NCBI GenBank assembly: GCA_963823435.1
Contig: CAWGLN010000006.1
Location: 1 to 64,000 of the forward strand
Direction of reading: 5' to 3'
DNA from: CAKZML01 sp963823435
GTDB lineage: Bacteria; Pseudomonadota; Gammaproteobacteria; Steroidobacterales; BM003
Length of the DNA stretch: 64,000 nt
Of the stretch, positions 29,568-39,969 are shown piece by piece. The notes beneath the pieces were generated by a model, which saw only the letters and a program-made list of their open reading frames with translations, was not told the DNA's origin and made no database searches. The translations under genes and the position numbers were made by a program. Within the stretch, counting starts at the first letter, position 1. The number at the start of each line of letters is the position of its first letter.

Positions 29568-32194
29568 ATGTTTACACGTAAGCCACTGTCTATCGCGATG
29601 GCAGCTGTGTTTGGCGTCGCTTCCGCCGGAAGCATGATGTCAACCGCTGTACACGCGCAGGAAGCGACGGCCACTGACGACCAGATGATCGAAGAGATCG
29701 TTACTACCGGTTCGCGTATCAAGCGTTCCACCAACACCGAATCTCAGGAAATCATCACTTTCACCGCTGAAGAGATGAAGCTTAGCGGCGACATCAGTGT
29801 CTCCGACGCTCTTCGTTCATCCACCATGAACTCACTCGGTTCGTTCCGTGAGTCTTCTGGCAGCAGCGCCCAGTCCAACGCCACCGTCAACCTGCGTGGT
29901 GTCGGTACCTACCGTACCCTGGTCCTGCTCAACGGCCGTCGTATTGTAGGCTCCCCTTCCCTGGGTGGCGGCGGTTCTGTCAACCTGAACATGATCCCGT
30001 TCTCAGCGGTTGACCGTATCGAAGTGATCGCCGATGGCGCATCCGCCATTTACGGTTCTGACGCGGTTGCCGGCGTGGTAAACGTCATCCTGAAGAAGGA
30101 CTATGACGGTCTGAAAATCACCGGTCGCTATGGCGATCGCAGCCGTGACGATGGCACGGAGCAGAGCTTCTCCATTCTGAGCGGCGCCACCTCTGAGCGT
30201 GGCAGCGTGACCTTCGGTGTGGAATACGACAAGCGTGACCCGATCTTTGATAAAGATCGTGATTACACCAAGGCCAGGTATGGCGATTACAACGGCGACG
30301 GCGTTGTCACCGGTTACGAAGAGTCCGTCGGCGTATCCTTTTATGGCTACAGCCTGGTTAACCCGAACTACGATCCCGATGTGGCGTATGATCCTAATGA
30401 TCGGACCACCTGGTATGTCGATCCGGGCGCCAACTGCCCTGACGGTCCTGGCGGTTATGCCGGTCCGATGGCTGCTGATGCCGTGTTCGGTCCCGAGTCC
30501 GGTTTCTACTGCGGTTATGCCTTCGCCCTGGTGTCGGCCAACCGTGCCGGTCTGGAACGTATCAACACCTGGGTAAGCTCCGAGTACGAACTGACCGATT
30601 CCATTGACCTGTACGCTGACGCGATGCTTGCCTCCAACGAGTCATTCGGTCGTTACGCGCCTCCCGCTGCTACGGGCCCACCATTCCTGGTGACCCCCGT
30701 AATGACATCGGCGCAACCTATCGGTTACTTCCGCTGGACCGATATCGGTACCCGCGACAACGTCGTGAACGATACCCTGACCGACATCAACGTTGGTTTG
30801 AGGGGCGATGTCTACGCGATACCGTATCCTGGGATGTCGGCTACACCTACTCCAAGTATGTGTCATCCTCAGTGGGTAACTATTACCTGAGCTACTCGGG
30901 TCTGGCTTACAACATTGCCAACGATATCGACGATTTCGATTCTTTCGTTGCCAACCTGAAGGCCACCACCCTGAACGATGACCGCCAGGAAATGCAGAAG
31001 TATTTCGGTGGTGTGCAGTTCGACATGTTCGACATGGCGGGTGGAGCGGCTACCACGTACGTGGGTGCCGAGTACTACGAGATCCAGTACGACGCCCTGG
31101 TGGACGCGCAGTCTGAAGCCGGCCTGGTCGGTGGTTCTGCTGGTAACTCCGCCTCCGGCTACCGTGACGTGACGGCTGTGTTCGCTGAAGCGATCCTGCC
31201 CGTGACCGACGGTCTGGAATTGGACGCTGGCCCTGCGCTATGACGATTACTCCGACTTCGGTGATGCGACGACCTACCGTCTTGGGCGGCACCTGGGTAA
31301 TTCCTGGTTTCGAGGCCCTCAAGCTGAAAGCGTCATACGGTACCGGTTTCCGCGCACCTGACCTGTCAAGTCTGTACGGTGTAACGTGCCTTCTCTGCTG
31401 AATTCGCGACCGACTACTGGGGTTGCGAGCGGTCCGGCGTTCTGCCGGCGGATTGCCCGAGGCGTCAGTTCGATACCTACATCGGTTCCAATCCGAACCT
31501 GGATGCTGAAAAGTCAACGACATGGTCTGTCGGCGCTGAGTTGACCTTCCTTGAGACCTGGGTTGCCAGCTTGAACTTCTTCAACCTGGATATGGAAGAC
31601 CCGATTCTGTACACCTCTGCACAGGATCAGCTGGACGTTGATTACAACACGCAGGGTGGAAACCCGGCCGTGATACGTAACGTCCTGGGTGGCGTGGACG
31701 AGATCTCTGCCGGTTACCAGAACGGTGTGACGGAGTTCAACAACCAGGCCCTTGACATGTCTGTTCGTGGCACTCAGGACAGCGCCTTCGGTATGTGGGG
31801 CTTCGGCTGGAACGCGACCTACTACGTCAACTATGATGCAGAAAGGTCGTACGGCACCGGCGACCTCTACAATGCTGCCGGCACTCTGGGTCTGCCCGAG
31901 TGGCGTCAGAACTTCCTGGTCAGCTGGGAAATGGATGGCATCTTCTCGAGCCTGAACTACGACTACATTGGCGAGTCGAAGTCCAATATCGGCAGCGAGA
32001 AGTGGGATTCATGGGGCATCTTCAACCTTGCAGTTGGTTATGCTTCTGACGACTACGGCACCGTGACGATTGGTGCGAATAACCTGCTGGACGAAGATCC
32101 TCTTCTGGATGCCGCGACAGGCGATCAGGTTGATGAAAATCAGTACGACAACACCGGTCGTGTGATCTACATCAGCTACTCTATCGAATTCTAA
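29568..32194 (+). CDS. TonB-dependent outer-membrane receptor (frameshifts)
   Basis: About 875 residues. A signal peptide (MFTRKPLSIAMAAVFGVASA, cut near VHAQ) and TonB box (IEEIVTTGSRIKR) precede the plug domain (ITFTAEEMKLSGDISVSDAL, VNLRGVGTYRTLVLLNGRR, IPFSAVDRIEVIADGASAIY, GSDAVAGVVNVILKKDYDG) and the 22-strand barrel ending in an aromatic (YISYSIEF). An extracellular loop has an EF-hand-like DYNGDGVVTGYEE. Indels near 30812, 31225, 31270 and 31388 break the middle, each one base. The GSRI(K/R) plus NxxNxIP plug type is used for uptake of saccharides, peptides or siderophores; the substrate is unknown. A strong terminator follows. Confidence 0.92.
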
Positions 32195-32213
32195 TTCGTT
32201 AGAGACTAGAATA

Positions 32214-32245
32214 GGGGGGCCTGCGCAAGCGGGCCCCTTTTTTTT
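32214..32245 (+). terminator. Rho-independent terminator of the TonB receptor gene
   Basis: GGGGCC(T)GC and GC(G)GGCCCC form a stem around a GCAA-type loop, followed directly by eight T. It lies 19 bases after the receptor stop. It separates the receptor from the downstream methyltransferase, whose start is only 30 bases further. Confidence 0.9.
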
Positions 32246-32274
32246 GTCTATTTTTTATGCACTTAGGAAATTCA

Positions 32275-33213
32275 ATGAACCCATGGTCCTTGTTCTGGCG
32301 CCAGGGGCACAGCACAACCTTCGGCGATTACTTCAAGCGGGGGTATGAGGGTGCTGTTGCCGATTGGTGGAAATCGACCCTGGATACACTGCCTGCGAAC
32401 CCGGTAGTCATGGAAGTGGGTTGTGGCAATTGTTCCCTGCTGCCCGCCATGATTGCGTCCGGTATCGGCGGCAAATACATCGGTGTCGACCTTGCCCTGG
32501 TAGAACCCAGCCCATTGGCCCGGGAGGGTCTGGCCGAGAGCGGTATCGAGGTGGTGTTGCACCCGGAAACCCCGGCCGAGGAGATTCCCGAGCCTGATGA
32601 GTCTGTAGACCTCCTGGTGTCTGTCTTCGGGATAGAGTATTCGGACCTGGACAAGAGCCTGCCCGAGGCCTTGCGATTATTGCGGCCCGGGCGCCAATTG
32701 CGTGCGCTGTTGCACCACGATGCCTCCGTGGTGACGTCCATGTCACGCCGGGCTATCTCGGAGTTTGACAGCGGGGACCTGGCCAGTGTAATCGAAGCCC
32801 TGGGTGTTATCAGTTCCGAGAGAGACAAGACAGCCTCTATCGCCGAACTCAAGGCAAGTCCCCAGGCCGAGAAGCATCGCAAGATCATTAACATGCTGGC
32901 GGAGAAGTACCTGAGCAGCACAGATCCGAGAACCGCGAATGCGACCATGTTCGAGATCATGACCAATGCCCTGAAGTTCTTCAAGATGATGGGGGCACAG
33001 AGCGAGGTCCGGCAGCAATTCATTGCTGCGCTGAATGACGAACACGCAGCTTCACATGAGCGATTCAAACAGATGGTGGCTGTCGCCCTGGATGAGGCCG
33101 GAATAGAGGCCGTTCAGGAGAAGCTCCGTAGATTGGGATTTTCGGACATCCGGACCAATGTCATCTACTCGAACAAAGACATACTTGGGTGGGAACTGTG
33201 TACACAAAAATAG
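32275..33213 (+). CDS. Class I SAM-dependent methyltransferase
   Basis: About 312 residues. Motif I is VVMEVGCGNCSLLPAM, followed by YIGVDLALVEPS and the acidic strand DESVDLLVSVFGIEYSDLD. It has a long helical C-terminal half (ERDKTASIAELKASPQAEKH, FEIMTNALKFFKMMGAQSEV) that could bind a partner or substrate. I chose ATG 32275 (MNPWSLFWRQGHSTTFGDYF) over 32257 because AGGA lies 8 bases upstream. The 'FW..GHSTTFG..F..GY.G....W' opening occurs in methyltransferases found next to TonB receptors. Cytosolic; target unknown. It overlaps the next gene by 25 bases. Confidence 0.82.
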   Translation: MNPWSLFWRQGHSTTFGDYFKRGYEGAVADWWKSTLDTLPANPVVMEVGCGNCSLLPAMIASGIGGKYIGVDLALVEPSPLAREGLAESGIEVVLHPETPAEEIPEPDESVDLLVSVFGIEYSDLDKSLPEALRLLRPGRQLRALLHHDASVVTSMSRRAISEFDSGDLASVIEALGVISSERDKTASIAELKASPQAEKHRKIINMLAEKYLSSTDPRTANATMFEIMTNALKFFKMMGAQSEVRQQFIAALNDEHAASHERFKQMVAVALDEAGIEAVQEKLRRLGFSDIRTNVIYSNKDILGWELCTQK

Positions 33214-33653
33214 TTATCGTCGTTGCACTTGCCTGGGCCAACTCCGCCCTGGGTGAGGAAACCCTGATCGAATGCTCCAGGATTGAGGACCCGACAGCGC
33301 GTGTCGCCTGTTACGACAAGTTGGCGGGTCGGGTCGAAGAGAAGATGGAGAAAAGCTACTCCGGTACGACCGAGCAGCGAGTCGAGGCCATGAAGCAGTC
33401 GATCACCGAGGAGGTTGTCGGTGATACCGCGAAGGCGCCCGAGATCCTGCAGCTGGAAATAAAGAGCGTCCAGCGTGATCGCAACGGCCGCGTCACGTAC
33501 GTGACCACCGATGGGCGGTATTTCAAGCGCAGCAACGACGCCAAGACCACTTTCGAGGTCGGTGACAGACTGGTTATTGAAGAAGGCATGATGAGTTCCA
33601 GATTCCTGGTCCGCGATGACGGCAGGAAGAACAAGGTCACTGAGGTCAATTAA
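33189..33653 (+). CDS. Small exported protein of unknown function
   Basis: 154 residues from a GTG start (a second GTG at 33198 is equally possible). The signal peptide is VYTKIVIVVALAWANSALG. The mature N-terminus LIECSRIEDPTARVACYDKL resembles the 'C..I.D...RLACYD.LA' motif seen in several periplasmic proteins, including VasI-like ones, and would form a disulfide. A central acidic helix and a C-terminal small beta domain follow (LEIKSVQRDRNGRVTYVTTD, GDRLVIEEGMMSSRFLV). It overlaps the methyltransferase, so the two are probably translated together. Confidence 0.7.
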   Translation: MGTVYTKIVIVVALAWANSALGEETLIECSRIEDPTARVACYDKLAGRVEEKMEKSYSGTTEQRVEAMKQSITEEVVGDTAKAPEILQLEIKSVQRDRNGRVTYVTTDGRYFKRSNDAKTTFEVGDRLVIEEGMMSSRFLVRDDGRKNKVTEVN

Positions 33654-33718
33654 TTTGCGGCGTGTACCTTCACGTGGTGTAGCCTTCCAGTAAGCCTCGT
33701 AGTGATTCGGGAGCCCGG

Positions 33719-35882
33719 ATGCCCCACAAGATTCCTTTTGTTGAAGCGGCGCTGGCCAGGGCAAAGACCCTTGAGAAGCAGGGAGAGCTGGCCCAGGCCG
33801 AAGCCCTGTACCTTGCCATTCTTGATAGATTTCCCTCGGACGGGCGTACAAGCCGGCACTTGAAGGCCGTGCGCGAGTTACTGGCAGGGCAGGATAAGGG
33901 CGCGCCCACCCGTCTTGGGCAGGCGCAGATAGACGGGTTAATCGCGTTATACAGGCAGGGCCGGCTGCAAGATGCCCTGGTTAATGCCACGGCCCTGTCT
34001 GAGAAATACCCGGACGTTGCCCTGTTGCGCAATATTCTTGGGGCAGTCAATTCAAAGATGGCTCGTTGGCCCGAAGCGGTTGCCTGCTACCAGGAAGCCC
34101 TGCGCCTGAAGCCGGGTTACGCCGAGGCGCATAACAATCTCGGCAACACTCTTTCCCAACTTGGCAGGTACCAGGAGGCGATTGCCAGCTTTCAAGAAGC
34201 ATCACAGATCAAGCCGGACTATGCCGAGGCGCACAACGGCATGGGCAACGCCCTGCACAAGTTGGGGCGATACGACGAGGCGATTAGCGGTTTCCGGCGG
34301 GCGCTGGAGATTAACCCGGACTATGCCGAGGCGCATAACAACCTTGGCAACGTGCTGAATGACCTGGGTAAACCGGTAGAGGCCCTGGCAAGCTTCACCA
34401 GGGCGCTTCAAGTCAACCCCGGGTCTTGTGACCGCCCGCAATAATATGGGCAATACCCTCGAGGGCGCTGGGCAGGATCGATGAAGCGCTCGCCAGTTTT
34501 GCAGAGGCAATCCGACTTAATCCCGATTACGCCGGGGCGCACAGCAGCCTGGGCAACTGTCTGAATGAACTGGGACGGCACGATCAGGCTATCCAGTACT
34601 TCCGCCAGGCAATTAAATTGCGCCCCGGGTATGCCGAGGCCCACGCCAGCCTGGGTAATGCCCTGGGCGACATAGGCAGACACGAGGAGGCCGTGTCCAG
34701 TTATCGGAGCGCGCTACACATCCAACCGGGCTTTGCGCAATGGCATAACAATCTCGGCAATGCCCTGTATGACCTGGGCAAGTATGCAGAGGCAGCGGCA
34801 AGCTATGCCGAAGCCTTGCGGCTGAAGCCTGATTTTGCCGAGGCCCATTACAATCTAAGCCTGGTCAGGACCTATGACCGTGGTGATGCGCAGCTGACCC
34901 AAATGATGACCAGACTGGCGAGTCCGGGCTTGCCCGAGACGGAAGCCATGCACCTTCGCTTCGCACTGGGCAAGGCCTGCGAGGACCTGGGTGACATGGA
35001 GGCGGCCTTCGCCCATCTGCTGGAAGGGAACCGGCTCAAGAAAAAGGCACTGGGCTACGACATCGGCGTCGACATCGAGCAATTCAAACACATCAAGTCC
35101 CTTTTCAACGCAGCCGCGCTACCGGTGTTGCCGGATACCGGCTCGTGCCCTGGCACGGCAAAGCGGCCCATTTTTATCGTTGGTATGCCCAGGAGTGGCA
35201 CCACCCTGGTTGAGCAAATCCTGGCCAGTCACTCCCGGGTTCACGGCGGTGGTGAGCGCGAGACCCTGGGGAGAATTCTGAATCCGGTGCTGCGTGAGAT
35301 GGCGGCTAGCGACAACCCCCGCATGGACCCGGGGCAACTCGACAATCTGCGCGACACTTATCTTGGCGAGCTGCAGAGCCTGCCCGCCGGCGCACCCTAT
35401 GTCACTGACAAGATGCCGGCTAACTTCAAATGGATAGGCTTTCTGCTAGCCGCGATCCCCGGGGTGAAGGTCGTTCATCTCCAGCGTGACCCGGCGGCCA
35501 CCTGCTGGTCCATATTCAAGCACCAGTTTGGCGGCGCAGGAAACGCCTATGCCTACGACCTGGTGGATGTAGCGGAATATTTCCGGCTTTACACTGACCT
35601 GATGGATTTCTGGCGGAAAGAGTTTCCAGGGCCGGGTGCTTGATCTGAATTACGAGGCTCTTACGGAAAACCAGGAGCAAGAGACACGTCGACTGCTTGA
35701 GTATTGTGGCCTGGAGTGGGAGCCGGGGTGCCTGGAATTCCACACCAACCGCAGGGCGGTGCAGACCCTCAGCGGACAGCAGGTCCGACAGGCCATGTAC
35801 ACCGGCAGTTCGAAGCCTGGCGCAGATCCAGCTGCAGCTGCAGCCCATGCTGCAGGTGCTGGGACGAACGTCCAGCCCCTAA
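33719..35882 (+). CDS. TPR-repeat sulfotransferase 1 (frameshifts)
   Basis: About 720 residues. The N-terminal half has around ten canonical TPRs (for example YAEAHNNLGNTLSQLGRYQE, repeated with 34-residue spacing from 34093 to 34850). The C-terminal half is a PAPS sulfotransferase: PIFIVGMPRSGTTLVEQILA (5'-phosphosulfate loop), VTDKMPANFKWIGFL, VVHLQRDPAATCWSIFKHQF, and YCGLEWEPGCLEFH with the closing VRQAMYTGSSK. Indels near 34424, 34466, 35637 and 35835 must be corrected; most are an extra base at a wobble position. TPR-sulfotransferases of this type probably sulfate proteins or glycans held by the TPRs. The next gene is of the same type. Confidence 0.88.
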
Positions 35883-35992
35883 TTACTGGGAACCGGGCAC
35901 TCCCTTGGGATAAAATACGCCGTTTGCACAATCGACTGTAAATCTGTTTCCGAAAATACAGCGATTAAAGCGGCTTTATCGGCGGATGCCCA

Positions 35993-37356
35993 ATGAATGA
36001 ATTGTCAAAAGAACTTGAACGTCTTGAAGATGCAGAGGAATACTTTGCGGCAATAAAAGTCCTCGAGCAGCTTATCGAAGCTGATCCGGATATCCTGGAT
36101 CTTCATTACAAGCTTGGCTTGCTGTGCATGAAAGTCGGGCGAGGTTGAAAGGGCGGAATCTGCGTTCCGATTCTGCATTGAGGAATATTACGAAGAACCC
36201 CTGGTGCATCTCAACCTGGGTCATGCCTTGAAGGCGATGGGCCGTACGGCGGAAGCGGTCGAGTGTTACCAGCGCCTGATCGATGGTGAAAACGACTCCC
36301 AGGCGGCCATCGGCTACTGGAGCCTGGCGGACTTGAAAGACTACCGATTTGACCGGGACGCGACAGACAAACTGGAGGCGCGTCTTAAAACCCTGCAGGC
36401 CAAGCCCGGATACCGGGGCTTGATGTTGTTTGCGCTTGCCAATGCGCTTGAGCATCACTCTCACTATTCAGAAGCCTACCAGGCGCTGGCCGAGGCAAAT
36501 GATATCGTTGCCATGCACAGGCCATTTCGCGGTGACTATTTTGGCGAGCTCGTCACATCGCTGATCAAGGACGCCCGCATTCACCCGAAGACGCCACAGA
36601 AGTACGGCGCAACACCGATTTTTATCGTCGGTATGCCGCGGTCGGGCACCACGTTGCTGGAGCAGATCCTGGCCAGCCACTCGATGGTCGAGTCGACCGA
36701 CGAGCTGCCTTTCCTTGAGCGTATAGCGCTGGAGTTGGACAAGAACGGTGGTTACGCAAAAGGCCTGGCCAACATTACGGCCGAGGAGCAGGAGACCTAC
36801 GCCAGGGAATACCTGGCCAGGGTTGAACCCTACCGCAAGCGTAATGCCCCATTTTTCATCGACAAGAATCCCAACAACTTTTTGCACATCGGGCTGATCA
36901 AGGCGCTGTTCCCGGATGCGAGAATCATCAACGTGGTCAGGGATCCCCTCGACAACGCCATGAGCGTGTACAAGCAGTACTTTTACAAGGGGCATGAGTA
37001 CAGCTACTCCATGAAGGGGATTATTTATTACTGGCAGGGTTACCTGAGTCTGATGCTGCATTGGAACCGCCTGTACCCGGGACTGGTGTTCTGCCTGGGC
37101 TATGAGGCCCTGGTGAAAAAGCCCGAGGAAGTCATCACGGCGGTGCTTGAGTATTGTAGGCTTGCCGGTGGAAGAGCAGTGCTTCCGGTTCTATGAATCC
37201 GACCGGCCGGTGCTCACGCCCAGCGCCAGCCAGGTGCGCCAGCCGATCACCGACCGCGCGGTGGGCAGCGGACTGAAATACCAGCAGTTTGTCGGGCCGT
37301 TCATCGCCGAGTTCGCCCAGATCAGGCGCAAGATTCCGGAAGCCCTGTATATCTAG
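35993..37356 (+). CDS. TPR-repeat sulfotransferase 2 (frameshifts)
   Basis: About 454 residues, starting MNELSKELERLEDAEEYFAA at ATG 35993. Three or so TPRs (DLHYKLGLLCMKVGEVERAE, VHLNLGHALKAMGRTAEAV) lead into the sulfotransferase domain: PIFIVGMPRSGTTLLEQILA, FIDKNPNNFLHIGLIKALFP, IINVVRDPLDNAMSVYKQYF, FCLGYEALVKKPEEVITAVL, and RQPITDRAVGSGLKYQQFVG. Frame changes at 36137 (GGG-C-GAG) and 37157 (TGT-A-GGC). The catalytic loop is nearly identical to that of the upstream copy, while the TPR part is shorter, suggesting different targets for two related enzymes. Confidence 0.88.
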
Positions 37357-37385
37357 CCTAAATTGAAGCGTGACAAGGTCTCCGC

Positions 37386-37994
37386 ATGAGCGAAGTTGAC
37401 CGGGAAAAATGGAACACACGTTACCGCGAGGGCGCCTATGCCGGTCGTGATCACCCCGGCGCCTTGCTGGCAACGTGGCTACCGAAGCTGAGTCTGTTGA
37501 GCGACCGGCCCAGGGCCGTGGACCTGGCCTGCGGGGCCGGGCGCAACAGCGTGTACCTGGCGCGGCATGGCTGGCAGGTGGACGCGGTGGATATCTCGGA
37601 AGTCGCCCTTGCACAGGTCAGCGCAAAGGCGGTTGCCGAAGACCTGCCGATTCAGTGTCTGCGCCAGGACCTGGAACTGGATCTGCCGCAGGCCGCAGAA
37701 TTTCTCGCGCCCGACACCTATGACCTGGCCATCATGTTTCGTTACACCAATCCACCGTTGATCGGGCCGCTGACCCGGGCGCTCAAGCCCGGTGGATACC
37801 TGATTGTCGAATCACACATGGTGACGGACCAGGAGGTGGTGGGGCCCAGCGGCGATCGTCATCGCGTAGCTCCGGGCGAATTGCGCCAGGCCGCCGCCGG
37901 GCTGGAGATTGTCGACTATCACGAGCGTATCGTGGTGGACCCGGATGGATGCTCCGCCGCACTGGCCCAGCTGGTGGCCAGACGCGCTCCCTAG
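37386..37994 (+). CDS. Class I SAM-dependent methyltransferase (TehB-like)
   Basis: 202 residues: MSEVDREKWNTRYREGAY, motif I AVDLACGAGRNSVYLARHGW, VDAVDISEVALAQV, LAIMFRYTNPPLIGPLTRAL, LKPGGYLIVESHM. The 'REKWN.RY.EG.Y' opening and 'LACGAGRNS..LA..GW.V.AVD.S' are typical of TehB/UbiE-like small-molecule methyltransferases. It starts 29 bases after the sulfotransferase stop, in the same direction. Its stop TAG shares the palindrome CTAG at 37991-37994 with the stop of the convergent gene. Confidence 0.85.
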   Translation: MSEVDREKWNTRYREGAYAGRDHPGALLATWLPKLSLLSDRPRAVDLACGAGRNSVYLARHGWQVDAVDISEVALAQVSAKAVAEDLPIQCLRQDLELDLPQAAEFLAPDTYDLAIMFRYTNPPLIGPLTRALKPGGYLIVESHMVTDQEVVGPSGDRHRVAPGELRQAAAGLEIVDYHERIVVDPDGCSAALAQLVARRAP

Positions 37995-39820
37995 TCGCAG
38001 GCAAAATCGTCCTTGCCCACCGCGCGGCACTGGGGCGGATAGCCGGTTTCACGCCAGTAGTCCTGAATACCCACAGTCTTTATGAACTGCTTGAAATACG
38101 TTGATTGGCGATATCTTGCTGCCGCCGGGTACCACATCAAAAAGCGTATGTCGTTGTTGTGATCCGCCGTCGCGAGGAGGTCGTATTGTCGAAATGCAAG
38201 CAAGGCAAATGGCACCGATTCCAGGGCAGTACCGGTGTCTTCTGACCAGCGCTCGAGTCGGCGCATCCCCTCACTATGATCGGCTTCGGGATTTTGTAGC
38301 GCCTTGATCACATCGCCAACCGGGGCGTAGCTCATCCAGGATCTTACGTCCGCAATCAACAGCGCCGTGGCGACCTGTCCGCGGGCCAGGTATTCCGAGA
38401 TAAAGACTTCATCCATGGAATGAAAGCTGCTGCCCAGGGTCTTCTCATACAGTTCAACCGCCCTGTCATTTTCGCCCAGTAGCAGGTAGGTCGCCGCCAG
38501 GTGCTGCTCACAGTTCAGGTAACCGGGATCTACGCGCAGGCACTGCAACAGGTCAGCTAAAGCCCTGGTCGGAAAGCCGACCTGATTATGCAACAAGCCT
38601 CGCCACAACCACGCGGTGGCGTTTTTGGGGTCCTTCGCTATCGCCGAATCGTAGTGCTGGAAACTCACGGCGAGGGAATCCCCGGCGTAACCAAGATTGC
38701 CCAATACCGCGTAGGGCATGGACAGGTCCGGGTCGATTTCCAGGGCGCGTTGCGCTGCCACCCGTGCCTGTGGCTTGTGATCAACATCACTGGGTATCCA
38801 GTTGTCGATGACAGTCAGCGTCGAGGCCAGACCCGCCCAGGCCCGGGCGAAACCCGGATCCAGCTCGGTAGCCCGGGTGAACAGCTCAATGCTGGTGTTC
38901 AGGCTTTGTCTTGCCTGGAACAGGGCCTGGGCCTTTAAAAACAGGTCATAGGCGTCGAGGTTGTCAGTAGCGGCAACTACGGTGACAGCTTTTTCCGCCG
39001 GATTGATACCCAGCTTGTCCTTGAGCGAATCCACGATGGCGTTGGCAATCTCATCCTGAATCTTGAAGATATCCACCAGGTCCCGGTCATAGGTTTGCGA
39101 CCACAGGTGCCGGTCCGTGACGCCATCGATGAGCTGCGCCGTGATACGTATGCGATCCCCATCCTTGCGCACACTGCCCTCCAGTACCGTGGCCACGCCA
39201 AGTTCGCGGGCAATCTCGGGAATATTCTGGTCCTTGCCGCGATAGGTAAAAGCCGACGTGCGCGAGGCCACCCGCAGACCATCCACGCGCACCAGCACAT
39301 TCAGCAATTCCTCCGCGATACCGTCGGTGAAATAGCGCTGGTCCTGGGCTGCACTCAAGTCATCGAACGGCAGCACGGCGATGGAGGCCAGCGCGTCATC
39401 CGCTTTCGTCATTGCGGCAGCTACCGGGTTTTCTGGAATTGCCTGGTCCGAAGCAAGTGGCGCTGACTTGTTGTTCTCGGGGATGAGCCGGTCGGCCACC
39501 AGGCCGGCGATGGCGATGACCAGCAGCACGGTGATCAGGGTGTTGATCTTGCGGGCGCTCTCGCCGGTGATGGAGCGGGAGCGATCCACGTCCTTTTCCA
39601 GCTTCAAGCCCTCGGGGGTCATTTCGAACACCCACGCGAACAGCAGGGCAGGGACGAAGCCCAGCACCAGCAGCATCACGACCAGGGAGCCGGCCCAGCC
39701 CGGCACAGGCAGCAGTGAGGAAAGCACGTCGGTGAGCTGCAGCAATACCCAGGCGGAGACCAGGTAAAGTACCGCGACCCGGATAACATTGCGGCGCTTG
39801 AGTTCGGCGATGAAAGTCAT
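37991..39820 (-). CDS. TPR-family copy F: membrane-anchored TolB/FlgO-like TPR protein
   Basis: 609 residues, unbroken. MTFIAELKRRNVIRVAVLYL, two TMs with LPVPGWAGSLV between, FEMTPEGLKLEKDVDRSRSI, TM3 (LITVLLVIAIAGLVADRLI), TolB/FlgO-like domain (SIAVLPFDDLSAAQDQRYF, TDGIAEELLNVLVRVDGLR, VLEGSVRKDGDRIRITAQLI, FKIQDEIANAIVDSL), TPRs (LDPGFARAWAGLASTL, IDPDLSMPYAVLGNLGY, VDPGYLNCEQHLAATYLL). It ends GYPPQCRAVGKDDFACD. It is closest to copy B (same end, same LSA..DQRYFTDGI). The start at 39820 is set by alignment with the other copies; the open frame continues upstream without similarity. Confidence 0.93.
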   Translation of the reverse strand: MTFIAELKRRNVIRVAVLYLVSAWVLLQLTDVLSSLLPVPGWAGSLVVMLLVLGFVPALLFAWVFEMTPEGLKLEKDVDRSRSITGESARKINTLITVLLVIAIAGLVADRLIPENNKSAPLASDQAIPENPVAAAMTKADDALASIAVLPFDDLSAAQDQRYFTDGIAEELLNVLVRVDGLRVASRTSAFTYRGKDQNIPEIARELGVATVLEGSVRKDGDRIRITAQLIDGVTDRHLWSQTYDRDLVDIFKIQDEIANAIVDSLKDKLGINPAEKAVTVVAATDNLDAYDLFLKAQALFQARQSLNTSIELFTRATELDPGFARAWAGLASTLTVIDNWIPSDVDHKPQARVAAQRALEIDPDLSMPYAVLGNLGYAGDSLAVSFQHYDSAIAKDPKNATAWLWRGLLHNQVGFPTRALADLLQCLRVDPGYLNCEQHLAATYLLLGENDRAVELYEKTLGSSFHSMDEVFISEYLARGQVATALLIADVRSWMSYAPVGDVIKALQNPEADHSEGMRRLERWSEDTGTALESVPFALLAFRQYDLLATADHNNDIRFLMWYPAAARYRQSTYFKQFIKTVGIQDYWRETGYPPQCRAVGKDDFACD

Positions 39821-39969
39821 GACTCTCGTTTGATTTATTGCATGAGCAGCGGCAATCATGACCCAAGGGTCCAGGCTTGTCACTAAGCCAGCAGGTTCGT
39901 GGCGCGTAATTGTCCGATTTGTGATCCAGACCACACCGTCATCCGACCTGCCGGCCCTAGCATTGAGGT

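Noticed and set aside
34093..34850. Regular repeats of about 102 bases
   Set aside because: They are the codons of consecutive 34-residue TPR units in the sulfotransferase gene, not a separate DNA repeat.
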